Source: Entoloma clypeatum
Taxonomy: Eukaryota > Basidiomycota > Agaricomycetes > Agaricales > Entolomataceae
Length of the DNA: 64,000 bases
NCBI GenBank assembly: GCA_963565915.1
Contig: OY751487.1
Span: 3,844,001 to 3,908,000, forward strand
Direction of reading: 5' to 3'
The notes under the pieces are model-generated. The model was not told the DNA's origin. It saw nothing but the letters and a program-made list of their open reading frames with translations, and ran no database searches. The position numbers and the translations under genes were made by a program. Positions 22,516 through 33,696 of the stretch are shown here, one piece after another (positions within the stretch are counted from its first letter, which is position 1; every line of letters starts with the position of its first letter).

Positions 22516-24408
22516 ATGCCAATCGATCACAGCTCTATCCCTTCAACGACGATGTACCCAGGCGAGTATAGTCACATCCTGCACAAGATATAGACTGACA
22601 TTGTTATCAGCATCGCAGCATGTTGCTAAGACATTCGAGCATCTCACAGCATTGCTGCCAGCCTCCGAAAAGACCAAGGTCACTCCAGTTCGTTGTGCTG
22701 ACCCTCAACTAAGGATCTCCACAGTCTCATGTACTTCTGTTAGCGGGAGAAGTGACTGGCTTCCGCAATGATACGGATCGCGAACTCGTATTTCGCCAGG
22801 AGTCCAACTTTTACTACTTGACAGGATGTATCATCCCAGGATCCTTCGTCCTTGCCACTTACCAACCTGGAGCTCCAGACCAGACATCCGTTGACCTTTT
22901 CATCCCAAAGGCCAACCAGGCCGATATCATGTGGTCTGTTCCTCCACCAGCTCCCGATCTTGCTGTCCGGACCCATGATGTCTCCCGCATCGACCACCCT
23001 GACGCGCTTCCTACCGCGATAGCCTCCATCCTGACAACACTTCCTGGTACCCTATTTCATACCTTTCCACGTGGATCGCCTTTGTTTCCTGTTCTTCCTG
23101 AGGAGTACATAGCCCCTATCATTGCTCTTCAGAACGAAGGCGGCGCTATCACTGATGCGTACCTACTGTCTGCCCTTCAGCGTGCGCGGCTCACCAAGGA
23201 CTCGTTTGAGATTGGAGAGATACGGCGCGCAAATGACATAAGCTCTCGTGCACATGAGGTTGTCATGCGGCTTCTTGGTCTTGCGGTCAGCGGCGCCATT
23301 CAGAAGGCCCCCACTGGGAGACCAGTTTTGCCTGGTGAATGGCTCATCGAGAAGGAAGGCGAAGCCGAGGCTGTATTCGTTGCATCCTGTCGACGAGAAG
23401 GGTACTGTCGATATCTGTAACTACCGTGCTTTGCTAACCAAAGGCTTTCTTCATCATAGCGCCGTCCATCAAGCTTACCTTCCAATCGTCGCCGCATCTA
23501 CACGCGCATCCACACTACATTACTGTTGTAACGACCGTGAATTCGCTTGGGGGCCAGTGAAGCCCCATGATCATCACAATACAACCACTCTCGTCCGTGG
23601 CCGCAACGAGCAAGAAAAAGAGTTCGTTCCCCAGGTGCTACTTATTGATGCGGGGTGCGAATGGAACTGTTACGCTTCTGATATCACTCGTACAATTCCT
23701 ATTGGGAATGGTGGCAAGTTCACACCTGAAGCACGGGCCATATATGGTCTTGTGCTCAAGATGCAAAAGGTACCCCTTCTTGAGGTACATGATATGATGA
23801 TCATTATTTCACTCCTTCCCCAGGTATCTTTCTCCCTGCTTCGCCCTCGGCTGCATTGGGATGAGGTACAGTTTGCCTGCCATCGCACGCTCGTCGCCGG
23901 CTTCAAGCTTCTTGGTATATTCAAATCAGATATATCGGATGACGATTTTCTGAAGTCGGGGGTGAGTGCTGCTTTCTTCCCACACGGTGTTGGGCATTCG
24001 CTTGGGATGGACGTGCACGATGTCCCTGGCGTGAGCAAGCCGATCGTCAACCGCACCATCCCGCGTAATGCTATCGCGGCCGACCATCCAAACTTTTATG
24101 AATATTTGAGGTTGAGGTTGCCACTGGAGGTTGGTATGGTTGTGGTAAGTCCTTTCCTCTTTCCATTTTCCACCCGACCTGTAACTCCGGTTCAGACTGT
24201 CGAGCCGGGGATATACTTCTCGCCTCACCTGCTTGCTGCCGTGCGTGGGTCAGAATTGATTGATCACGAAGTACTGAAGAGGTATGAGGATGTGGGTGGC
24301 GTGCGTATCGAGGATGTGGTGGTGATCACGGAGACCACGTATGAGAACTTGACGACAGTGAGGAGTGATACGGACTGGGTTGAAGGCGTGTGCTCTGGAG
24401 AGCTCTAA
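22516..24408 (+). CDS. Xaa-Pro aminopeptidase / prolidase (M24B)
   Basis: Metallopeptidase cleaving peptides next to proline. Six exons (22516-22561, 22611-22678, 22725-23401, 23460-23769, 23824-24144, 24196-24408) give 544 codons plus stop. The N-terminal AMP_N domain reads MYPASQHVAKTFEHL and TDRELVFRQESNFYYLTG. The pita-bread catalytic domain shows the five metal ligands: two Asp in LIDAGCEWNCYASDITRT, His in FFPHGVGHSLGMDVHD, Glu in TVEPGIYF and Glu in GGVRIEDVVVIT. The first intron must use a GC donor (G|GCGAGT at 22562) to restore the conserved YPA start of AMP_N. It begins only 73 bases after the ADE4 stop and ends 61 bases before the next gene, all on the plus strand. Confidence 0.92.
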
Positions 24409-24469
24409 GGAGTATATATAATAGAGCAGCCATTGGTAACCCCGTGACACTCCCTCCACATCTCCCTCG

Positions 24470-26900
24470 ATGGCCGCGTTGCTTCAGAGAATAACACCAT
24501 CCCTTGCGCTCACACTTTCAATTCTGGCAACCTTTGTACTGTCCTCCCTCGCCAAAGACTCAGCATGGAACGGCCAAACCACTCCAAAATCAATCATCCC
24601 CTCGTGGTTTACTCCCTTCTATGTCCCGCCGGGTGCAAAAGCTTATGATTCATCCTCGCCCCTCGTTCATTATACTGGTAAATGGCGGACAACATATTCT
24701 TCGTCCTATATCCACAAATCGCTGCGCCTATCATCGGACCCGAATGCATCAATAGTCTTCACATTCACTGGAACTGGAATCGAATGGTTTGGTACCTGCG
24801 ATAGGCGACATGGGATTTCCTTGGTCTACATCGATGGTCAGAGGCGGAAACGTGTGGATGCGTTTTGTGATCATCGTCTGCCTCTGGCCCAGCAGCGCAT
24901 ATTTTGGACTTTCAACCTCGACTATGGGACACACACTATAAAAATCATCAACACAGCCAAGAGGCCAGGATCTCCGAAGCGTACCCTCTGCGACCTTGAC
25001 GCTTTTATTGTCACTCGAGGCAGCGATCCAAAGCACTTAGCTAAAGCGTCTCTGCCCGCCACTGGAACTCGGCCGTTATTTCTGGCAATACAGGACTCTG
25101 AGTCATCGCTCCAATGGACTGTGACACAGCAGGGAGCGACTGGTGTACATGCTATGCAGCTGGCGATTATCTCTTCAACCCACGCTCTTATAATAGACAA
25201 GGTCGAGCACAATCCTCTGACGATAGATGGACATCCTGCCTGGGCAGCCTTATACAACCTAGATACGCATTCCGTCAAGCCCCTCTCTATACAGTCGAAC
25301 TCTTTCTGCGCTGGGGGTTCCTTTCTAGGGAACGGGACACTTGTCAATGTGGGAGGCAATCCCGTTGTCCAGGACCACACGTCTGCTGCAGATTTTGGGG
25401 ATCTGAATGGGCTGCACGCCATCCGTCTGTTCAACCCCTGCGATGCTGGAAATCATACATGCGAGATCTACGAGGACCATTCACGGATCCGTTTGGCGAG
25501 CCCTCGGTGGTATAACACGGTTGTCCGCATCAGTGACGGCAGCGCAATGATCATCGGAGGATCGAGCAAAGGGGGTTGGATCAACAACGCCACCGTAAAT
25601 AACCCCACAATCGAGTACTTTCCACCAAAATCAATTCACGAAAGCAACGGCCTTCCTATCCATCTGCCGTTTCTTGTGGACACCCTGAACTCAAACTTGT
25701 TTCCTATTGCGTTTTCTCTGCCCGACGGAAAAGTCTTTGTGGCTGCTAATCAAGATGCTATGATTTATGACTGGAGACTCAATAAAGAACGCAGGCTTCC
25801 CCGTATCCCCAATGGCGTGCGAGTGACGTATCCGATGGCCGGAACGGGTCTGCTTCTTCCTCTCTCCCCAAAGAATGACTATCAGCCCGAAATTCTTCTA
25901 TGCGGTGGCTCCGATATCAATGATCACAAACCCAGTTACGAAATCTCCTCTCAAGATCCTGCCTCCGCCCAATGCACACGAATGGTACTGACAGAATCTG
26001 GCATTTCTGCGGGATGGCAAGTTGAGCTGATGCCCGAGGCCCGAACCATGCCTGATGCTGTCCTTCTCCCGACAGGCAAGATTCTCATTGTCAATGGCGC
26101 TGGCTCTGGCATATCAGGATACGGAAATGTTCTTGACCAGGTTGGAGCGTCGAACGCGGATAACCCTGTCCTTCGGCCTGTGTTGTATGACCCACTCGCT
26201 CCCCCTGGTCAACGATTTTCGTCTGCGCAAATGCCTGTGACCCAAATACCGAGAATGTATCATAGCGTGGCAACGTTGACCCCTGCAGGAGACGTTATGG
26301 TGGCAGGCAGTAATCCGAATTTAGACCGCAGCGAGGTGAAGTACGGGACAGAATATAGGGTCGAGTGGATTGCACCACCTTACATGAAGCAAAAGAGACC
26401 ACAAGTGGTGAAGGGTATAACAAAGATTGGATTTGGGGAGGAGGTAAAGATCAAGGTCAAACTTGGCGATGGAAAACAAGGAAAAACCGAAGGTATGTTC
26501 TTTGAGTGTTGATCTATGTGTCTAGTATTGAGTGTGAGATAGTGGCGCTCATGGATTTGGGTTACGTGACGCATGCGGTGCATGCCAATGCACGCTTGGT
26601 ATACCTTGAATGCTTCCTCGATGGAAATGTTCTGTCAGTCATGGGTCCGCCTAACGAAAATATATACCCACCCGGACCTGGTTGGCTGTATATTTTGGTG
26701 GAAGGTGTTCCTAGCAAATCCGTCAAGGTGATGGTCGGGAGTGGCGCAGGACCTCCCATTGATCAGCATGCCTTGAGCAAGTGGGTTGTATCATCCCCTT
26801 CAAAGACCATGACTTATCGGCCTTTTTCAGTCTTTTGGAGAATTCTGCTACCGATCAATACGAAAAACTTAGAGAGGACAAAGGAGATAGTTCTGAGTGA
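24470..26900 (+). CDS. Copper radical oxidase (glyoxal-oxidase type) with added N-terminal domain
   Basis: Secreted oxidase of the AA5_1 type that oxidises aldehydes or alcohols and makes H2O2, typically for wood- and litter-decay peroxidases. Three exons (24470-26492, 26543-26780, 26831-26900) give 776 residues. An N-terminal signal sequence (SLALTLSILATFVLSSLA) is followed by a roughly 160-residue beta-rich domain with SIVFTFTGTGIEWFGT, resembling the galactose-binding-like modules common in basidiomycete surface proteins. Then come the kelch propeller and C-terminal DUF1929-like domain. The radical site is complete: Cys280 (NSFCAGG), Tyr348 (SPRWYNT), Tyr597-His598 (PRMYHSV) and His685 (YVTHAVHANAR). 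The last exon choice avoids reading through an intron and ends EKLREDKGDSSE. Substrate cannot be told from sequence. Confidence 0.9.
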
Positions 26901-27144
26901 ACTGGTTGGAATTCTCGTTCGATGCCCTTGTCCTTCGTTGGCCATTAAGCACATTACTACAGAGCCGCTCTATTCCGTCGTTTAGCTTTCATGGGAACTT
27001 GTTGGAGTCCATGCGCTCAAAGTGGTCTGATCCAACTTCAGTCGCAAGGTAACTCCCTCTGTTTTTCCTAGTTTCCTCCTAGTCACCCCTGCAACACCTG
27101 AACAATGTCAAATTTTTGTCCGGCGTAGAGGTGTCAACACTTCC

Positions 27145-27235
27145 AGCCGTTCCGGAAAACCTTGTCCGCGTGTTTTTGAGTGATCGAAAAATACTCGAAA
27201 ATGCCCGAAATTCAGAAAAATGAAAACAATTCATC
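27145..27235 (+). repeat. Left arm of outer inverted repeat
   Basis: The arm contains AGCCGTTCCGGAAAACCTTG and later AAATGCCCGAAATTCAGAAA. Both reappear as reverse complement at 28781-28849. The left arm carries about 28 extra bases (27171-27198) that the right arm lacks. Confidence 0.75.
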
Positions 27236-27779
27236 TGGTCACTTCTGAACATTTCTAGATGCAAAATATATTCAAAAACCAATGTTGGAATAAGGCTGGA
27301 TGATTTTGAGACACTACAACAGGTGTTGGAGGCCGGGGATAGTGGTGGCAGCCTCGGTGAGTGTCATCAGAAACATTTACGATCTCAAAACTCATTGCAT
27401 CACAGGACGGCATGAATCTCTGTTAATGGTCAACTGGGGGGTCTGAGGTTATGTACACATCGGTGACGGGATCCTATTTTACCTTCCTATTTTCACTGTT
27501 TGTCCCCTCCACCTCTTTGTTTCTTCAAACATTTAATGAAGTTCCCACCTCGCCTTTGAATGAAAGGTCGAGAAAAGGACATGGGATGCTTCACCTATGA
27601 AGTTTATTTCATCAGGCAAGATATTGTATAGAAGGAAATAAAGTGCACCAACATAAGATAGTGTTATGCTTAACAAACTGTTCCAAGGTTCGGGCAGAGT
27701 ATGCAGGAAGTGGAAAGGCGAAGAGCAAAGTGATTGCTAAATCTAAGGAATGTAGCTATGGTACATGGGGTTTATATAG

Positions 27780-27920
27780 TGCTGGCTACGAGCGGTAGCG
27801 AGTGAGTCAGTAGCTGCGGAAGGCAGTGCGGATGAGTCAGTAACTGCGGAAAGGCAGTGCGAAGTGAGTCAGACGACTGCGGACTGAGTAATCCCTACTG
27901 CGGAGTGCGAGTCAGCGCGG
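27780..27920 (+). repeat. Degenerate tandem repeat, about 30-base unit
   Basis: Repeated blocks of GAGTCAGTA-CTGCGGAA-GGCAGTGCG occur three to four times with spacing near 30 bases and growing divergence. The block lies between the arms of the outer inverted repeat. It is too irregular for a CRISPR array and the genome is eukaryotic. Confidence 0.65.
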
Positions 27921-28043
27921 GAGTGAAGTATACTAAAGGAGAATGGTAGAGTAAAGGTAAATGAATAAGCGGTCTGATGAGTCAAAGAAATAATGAAGGT
28001 ACAATGCAAGGGAAAAGTGCGTAACATACAAACCGGTAAGTCC

Positions 28044-28369
28044 GTAACAGATAGGGAACATGCACAACCAACAGCATCACATGATCCAAGCGTGATTTTG
28101 CGTGACATTTTGCCTGCCACTCTATTTTGCCTTCATTTCGCAGTTTTCAAAAAATTGGAGACTAGAGTATTCTGCAGTAAAGGAATACCAAGAGAACTCT
28201 AGTCTTCAATTTTCCAATCTTTGTCATAGAAAGATGAAATAGACAAAATAATGTTCTATATGTTGTGTTAAATGAATTCATTTGTGCCATCAAAACTGAC
28301 AATCCTGCCCAGCATCACAGAAGAGTAACAACACGTGATGCCGTTGGTTGTGCATGTTCCCTATCTTAC
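28044..28369. repeat. Inner inverted repeat pair
   Basis: Positions 28044-28080 (containing GATAGGGAACATGCACAACC) are the near-exact reverse complement of 28335-28369, separated by about 250 bases. One arm reads AACAGCATCAC and the other pairs with AACGGCATCAC, so divergence is small. Confidence 0.75.
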
Positions 28370-28780
28370 CTAGTTTTCGGTGCAGCTCAGCACCTCCTGA
28401 GTCCACAAGAGTCTGCAGCATCAGCGGGATTCGGTGTCAGGAGCTCCATGGATCCATGTCATTTGTAAAGAAGCAGTCTTATGTTTTTCGGTGGCCAGAG
28501 GAGCTAGGTTTCTGGATCAGTAAAACCTCCATTCTCCAGGAGCTCTGACATACCTGCGGGAAAAAATGCAATGGCTTCTCCATTCTCGCCTACACACCCA
28601 ATAAAGCCTCTAATTCAGCATAGGATGATATCAAGCTATCCTACGACGCAGTGAGGCCTCGGATAGTGCGTGATCATGGAGACACTCACAGATTCTGTTA
28701 CTACCATTCCCTGTGTCCAACATCATCGTTCTAGCACCGATTTTCGAGTTTCTTGTATGGCAAGAGGTTCATGGACGAGG

Positions 28781-28849
28781 GGATGAATTGTTTTCATTTT
28801 TTCTGAATTTCGGGCATTTTACGTGGACAAGGTTTTCCGGAACGGCTGT
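28781..28849 (-). repeat. Right arm of outer inverted repeat
   Basis: Reverse complement of 27145-27235 apart from the missing 28-base stretch. Includes GGTTTTCCGGAACGGCTGT. Together the arms enclose about 1.7 kb. Confidence 0.75.
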
Positions 28850-29320
28850 ACTTGGGGTGCATCAAAGCTGTGGTACTGTGTCAGACCCAAACATCGGACA
28901 GACCCCTCGAGCGACTGAGAGGTCTGTTATTTCACTGGTAACCCCCATCCACCAGAAATCCGCATCGGCGACCACTGGCTGTTCTGACGGTACTTGGTGA
29001 GATCTTGAGATTTTATCCGGCATGTTTCACTGTAGGATATTCGCTGGAACACGGCTTTGCTGGTGATAACCTTTTGTTGCCTCATGAAATTTGGATGTTC
29101 ACCCACCCAGTCAACACCAGCTCGCCAGCTCGCCAGCTCCCTCTGCACGGACAGGGCCACCGACGACGCGTATTATTAGAAGCTCCAGTGCAATCCTGCA
29201 CCCACACCAGTCCCCGCACACTGCATCAACTCCGAGGTGGACTCTTACACTCGACACTATAAACCTGACGCATTCCACAATGTTGATGTTGGAATCCTAC
29301 TTTCACGCCTGCTCAAAACG

Positions 29321-32300
29321 ATGGAAAACAGGTCTCCTCAAGACCTGCTCCAGTCCCTCTCACCTGTCGGAAAGGCCTTGTTCAACAAATTTGGTCACGG
29401 TCCAACGCTCGACCCGCCGTTCAAATGCATCCATCAGGCGTTCGAATTTCATGCACGCACGCAGCCAGAAGCGTTCGCGGTGGAGGATGGTCAGATGAAA
29501 GTTACATATGGAGAGCTCGATCACCAGGCGAATTGCATTGCTGCCCATCTGCGCTCGAAGGGGGTCGTTTCTGGATCTCGGGTCGCTTTGCTTGTCGAGC
29601 GTTCTACCGTTATGGTCGTTGGCATCCTTGGTGTCCTAAAGGCCGGCGGTGCATATGTTCCCTTAGATGGAAACCTCATATCCAAGACCGATCTTGCTCA
29701 TGCGCTGCGAGATTCAGATGCGGCGGTTGTCTTGTTCCAGCGGAGATTTGCAGACCGGGTTTCCAGACATCCTATGCTATGTATTGAAGATTCTCTCTGC
29801 CCTCAACCAGATGGACATTGCGTCAGGCCAGAGGACCTCTCTTCTCCAAGTGACAGCGCGTGCTTGATATATACAAGTGGTGTGTACTACCTGGACTTGC
29901 TTCCCAGGTTCTAATATCTTCTACAGATATGATGGACGACCTACATGCCGTTGATATCATGCATCAGAACGTAACAAATCGTGAGCTGAGGCTGGGCTGT
30001 ACCTGTTCGCTTTCTGCCTAACCATTATTCCTAGTCATTGGCACTTCTCCGGGGAATCTAGCAATGGGTCCTGGCCTCCGAGTTGCTCAACTCACGAGCA
30101 TATCCTGTGACGTGGCTCTTTGGGTGTGTTATCATGTGCCTCATCCATTATCACCTCTGCAACTCAACACCCGTGATTCAATCAGGAGATTTTAGGTAGT
30201 TTATACAACGGGAGCACCTTATGCTTGAGTGGAAAGACACCGAAGGAATCGCGCATGGTCATTAAAACAGTCGATATCGTCATTGCAACTCCATCGATGC
30301 TGGCCCCACACGACCCCATTGATTATCCGAATATCAAAGTCGTGGCAGTCGTTGGTGGGCATTGCCCAAAGCGTAAGTATAAATATAGACTTCTCAGCTT
30401 GTGTGTGCCCTCGTTGACATTATTTCCAGGTCTTGCCGATGCTTGGGCGGAATCGGTCGAATTTTACAACTGCTGCGGTCCCATTGAGGTTAGTGTCCTC
30501 ATTGTGTGTTTGGAGCAAGTCTCCCGACCAATTAGGCAGACTACAATTGTGAACACTATGCATCTTCACTACCCCGGAGAACTCTTAGGCATCGGAACAC
30601 CCACGCCAAACAACATAGTATACCTTCTGGATGAGCGGATGCTGCCCGTGAAGATCGGAGATGTGGGAATCATGTGGGCTGGTGGGGCATGTGTCACTCG
30701 AGGATACGTGAACTTTTCCGACAAGACGGCTGAGCGATATAGATATGATCCTTTTATGAATGACGGGTAAGTCTTTCTTTGGGCATATTTCACAATGCTA
30801 ATGTAATCACATTAGTTCCATGATGTACAACTCTGGTGACTTGGCGTCAGTCCGTTCATCCTCCATTAGGTTCGTTCTCTGAATATTCCTAGGCGTTGGC
30901 GTCCAGATGGAGATCTGGAGCATCTAGGGAGGATTGATCAGCAGGTCAAAATTCAGGTCAGATTTTCACTACCTACCAATACATACGCCCTTATATGTCG
31001 GAAAAGGGTTGTAAAGTTGAACTCAGTCGTGTAGCTGCTGCGATGGAGGTGTGTCGTGATTACTGTCAATTTTTGGCTGTCATCTCTTATCATTTATCTC
31101 AGAGCGCGCCTGGAGTGAAGTCAGCAACAGCAATTCTGATTGATGGAGAGCTCTGGGGCTTTTATACGCCGTCAACCGTCTCGATCGAAGCGGTCCAAGC
31201 ATCGGCCGCTCGGACACTACCTCATTATGCTGTGCCGACGAAGTATATCCGCCTTAACAACTTTCCAGAGACTGTGTGGGTGAAGAATCATCGCTCATTT
31301 CACACTCATTCACAATGAAAACAGCACCGGTACAAAAGACAAGCGAGCCCTTCAGAATCTGGTTGTCGAATACGTCACTTCATCTTCGGAGGCTGCCCCT
31401 CCGAACGTTCGTGCACCGAAAATGGCTCTTGCTTATCCATCGATACGGGAGAAGCACGAAATTGAACACGAGTGGACGACCTCTGCAGGATCAATCAAAC
31501 AATCACTTTCGGGAAGCCCCTCGCTCAGGGCCCACAGTACCGGTTTTGAATCTGAAAAGGCCTGTCCGACCGTGCCTCCTGTTCCCGAAAAACTGTTGAG
31601 CCGGCCGCCGTCACCCCTCATAGACTACCCCTACGTCCCGTTCCCAGTCATCGCAGACCCCACTCCTTCTCGACTAGTCCCAACATATAGCGGTATGGAT
31701 AACAGGGTAGGAACTTCAAAGATAGAATGGGATGTTGAGTCCCGTATCTCACTAACGTCAACCTGGGTCAACGGGTCCTCCACTACTGTCGATACTGCCA
31801 CACAAGTTGGCACTATGGGTCACCTCCCTCTCAAGAAAGAAGTCAAACCTTCTTTACTAACATCGGCCTGGGTCAACGGGTCCTCCACCACTATTGACAC
31901 TGTTACCCAACTGGGCACTGTAATTCATCTTCCTCTGAAGAAAGAAATCGACCCGTCTGCGCTTGAAGGTCAAACCTCTCTCTGGGCGGATTACGAACAA
32001 GAAGTCTTGCCAGACAAGAAGCAACACCGGTACATTCGCAATATCCGCCATCGAATTTTTAACACCTACCGTCATCTATTTGGTTTCACCCTTTTTTTCA
32101 ATATCTGCTTCTTCCTTGCTTATGCCAGCCGGCATATCGAGGCTCTTGGAATTGGAGAGGCTGTCGTGTGGAACCTTGGGCTGTCTTTTTTCTTTGGGAC
32201 CGACTACTTCATCAACGCATGCTTCTATGTCTGCACCGCTATCCCGACCACTTGGCCCCTTCGAGTCCGCAAGATAGCTGCTGAAGTATATCATATTGAC

Positions 32301-33570
32301 GGTTTCCACACTGGTATCGCGGTTGCTTCCATTTTATGGTGTATCTACTTCACTGGGGAAGCGACAAAAGAAGTGCTTCATCATGAAACGGTCAGTATAA
32401 TCTTTCCCCCCAAGTATGATTTGACTAACTGATCTCAACAGACATCGGTGCCAACCCTGGTCTTATCATGGTTCATCTTTATTCTATTCATCATGCTCAT
32501 CGTGTTCTCCGTCTCGAAAATACGGCATCGGCTCCGCGCTAGTTATGAGAACTTTGACACCATCCATAGCTTCACCCAATATGTTGCGGTGATTCTCCTT
32601 TGGGTCCAGGTTACTTGATTGTCGATTCGATTGCTTGCTTGCTGTACTCAACAAGACTATTATCTTAGGTTCCTTTTCTCGTGAATGATTACCGAGAAGA
32701 TGACAAACCGTTACATGTGGAACTTCGAGAATCATCCCCTTTTTGGTTGTTGATCCTCATGACAGGTGCGCACGATTAGTTGCAATAAACCCATTGTACT
32801 ACTGATTCTGATCAGTTTGCATTGCCCTTCCATGGCTTAAATTAAGGAAGGTCCCCGTCTTCACCAAGGAACTATCGCCTCATGCTGTACGTTTATATTT
32901 CGACTATAGTGAGTCGTGTCGGTGACGTTCTTGGACGATCCTGACGGTTATCAGCTACCCCGCGCGCTGGTTGCCAAGTCAGAATATCAGACAATCCGCT
33001 CATTGAGTGGAATAATCTGACCGCCATTCCCGAGCCTGGCAAGCCAGGATTTTCCGTCATTCTCACTACAACCGGATATTGGACGAGCAAAAAGGTCGCA
33101 GATCCACCGAAGAAGTTGTGGGTTCAAGGAGTACCTAGATTCGGCGTCATGCGCATCGCGACATTGTTTCAGCGCATCATACTAGTCGCAACTGGTTCAG
33201 GGATTACGTCGTGCATGCCACTCATTTTTGACGGCAAAGTTCCCTTCCGTCTCCTCTGGATCGCTTCCAATGCGCGACAAACATTTGGTGACAAGCTCAT
33301 CGATGATATTATACAAATCAATCCCGAGGCCGTGCTTTACAGTCAGATATTCCTTCTTTCCTGTCTGGCCATGAATTCATGTTAATCTTGCCAGACCCGC
33401 GGTCACATGGTCAACCTGATCTCATAAAAATGACATACCGCCTTGTTCGGCAATTCGATGCAGAGGCGGTTATTGTCATCTCCAACAAAGCAACGGTAGA
33501 CAGAGTTGTGTATGAGATGGTTAGTAGGGGAATAGTTGCTTTCGGTTCTGTAGGCGATGAGGAGCCTTGA
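29321..33570 (+). CDS. NRPS-like adenylation domain fused to membrane ferredoxin-reductase-like module
   Basis: The N-terminal half is an adenylate-forming domain: VTYGELDHQAN, VVGILGVLKAGGAYVPLD, YNCCGPIE (A5), GIMWAGGACVTRGYVN, MMYNSGDLARWRPDG (A7), GRIDQQVKIQ (A8). No thiolation motif follows. A Ser/Pro-rich linker with a 35-residue tandem repeat leads to a membrane part (LFGFTLFFNICFFLAYASRH, TSVPTLVLSWFIFILFIMLI). A soluble reductase-like end follows (VILTTTGYW, ILVATGSGITSCMP, EAVIVISNKATVDRVVYEM). I recall basidiomycete NRPS-like proteins of this A-membrane-reductase layout; their product is unknown to me. Start chosen at ATG 29321. There are more than ten introns, placed by frame. The A3 phosphate loop, normally TSGTTGxPK, reads TSDMMDDLHAV here, so adenylation may be lost. 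Confidence 0.75.
31752..31961 (+). repeat. In-frame 105-base tandem duplication inside the NRPS-like gene
   Basis: Two adjacent 105-base units encode 35 residues each: LTSTWVNGSSTTVDTATQVG... and LTSAWVNGSSTTIDTVTQLG..., both ending in HLPLKKE and a short tail. The duplication lies in the linker between the adenylation and membrane modules and keeps the frame. Confidence 0.9.
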
Positions 33571-33696
33571 ACAAGGACAATGGCAAGCACTCGTTGGATA
33601 CAAATTAAATATTTTACACCTTTGTAATTGATACTTAGCAATACTGTAAATTAATCTATTTATGTAAAACCGTGTTGCACTTGTCTCCCCTTATCA

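Larger units (their letters stand above)
26901..29320. other. Gene-free region with nested inverted repeats
   Basis: 2.4 kb with no supportable gene. It contains a pair of outer inverted repeats near 27145-27235 and 28781-28849, an inner inverted pair near 28044-28080 and 28335-28369, and a degenerate tandem repeat near 27780-27920. The layout suggests an eroded fold-back or nested mobile element. No transposase could be read. Confidence 0.6.

Noticed and set aside
26900..26985. Longer C-terminus of the copper radical oxidase ending at 26985
   Set aside because: That reading runs through a good GT-AG intron (26781-26830); the spliced form gives a sensible charged tail ending at 26900.
27780..27920. 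Possible CRISPR-like array
   Set aside because: Repeats are degenerate, spacers are not uniform, and the genome is eukaryotic.
29237..29320. Upstream extension of the NRPS-like protein from a GTG at 29237
   Set aside because: No ATG in frame before 29321; eukaryotic nuclear genes rarely start at GTG, and family similarity begins after 29321.
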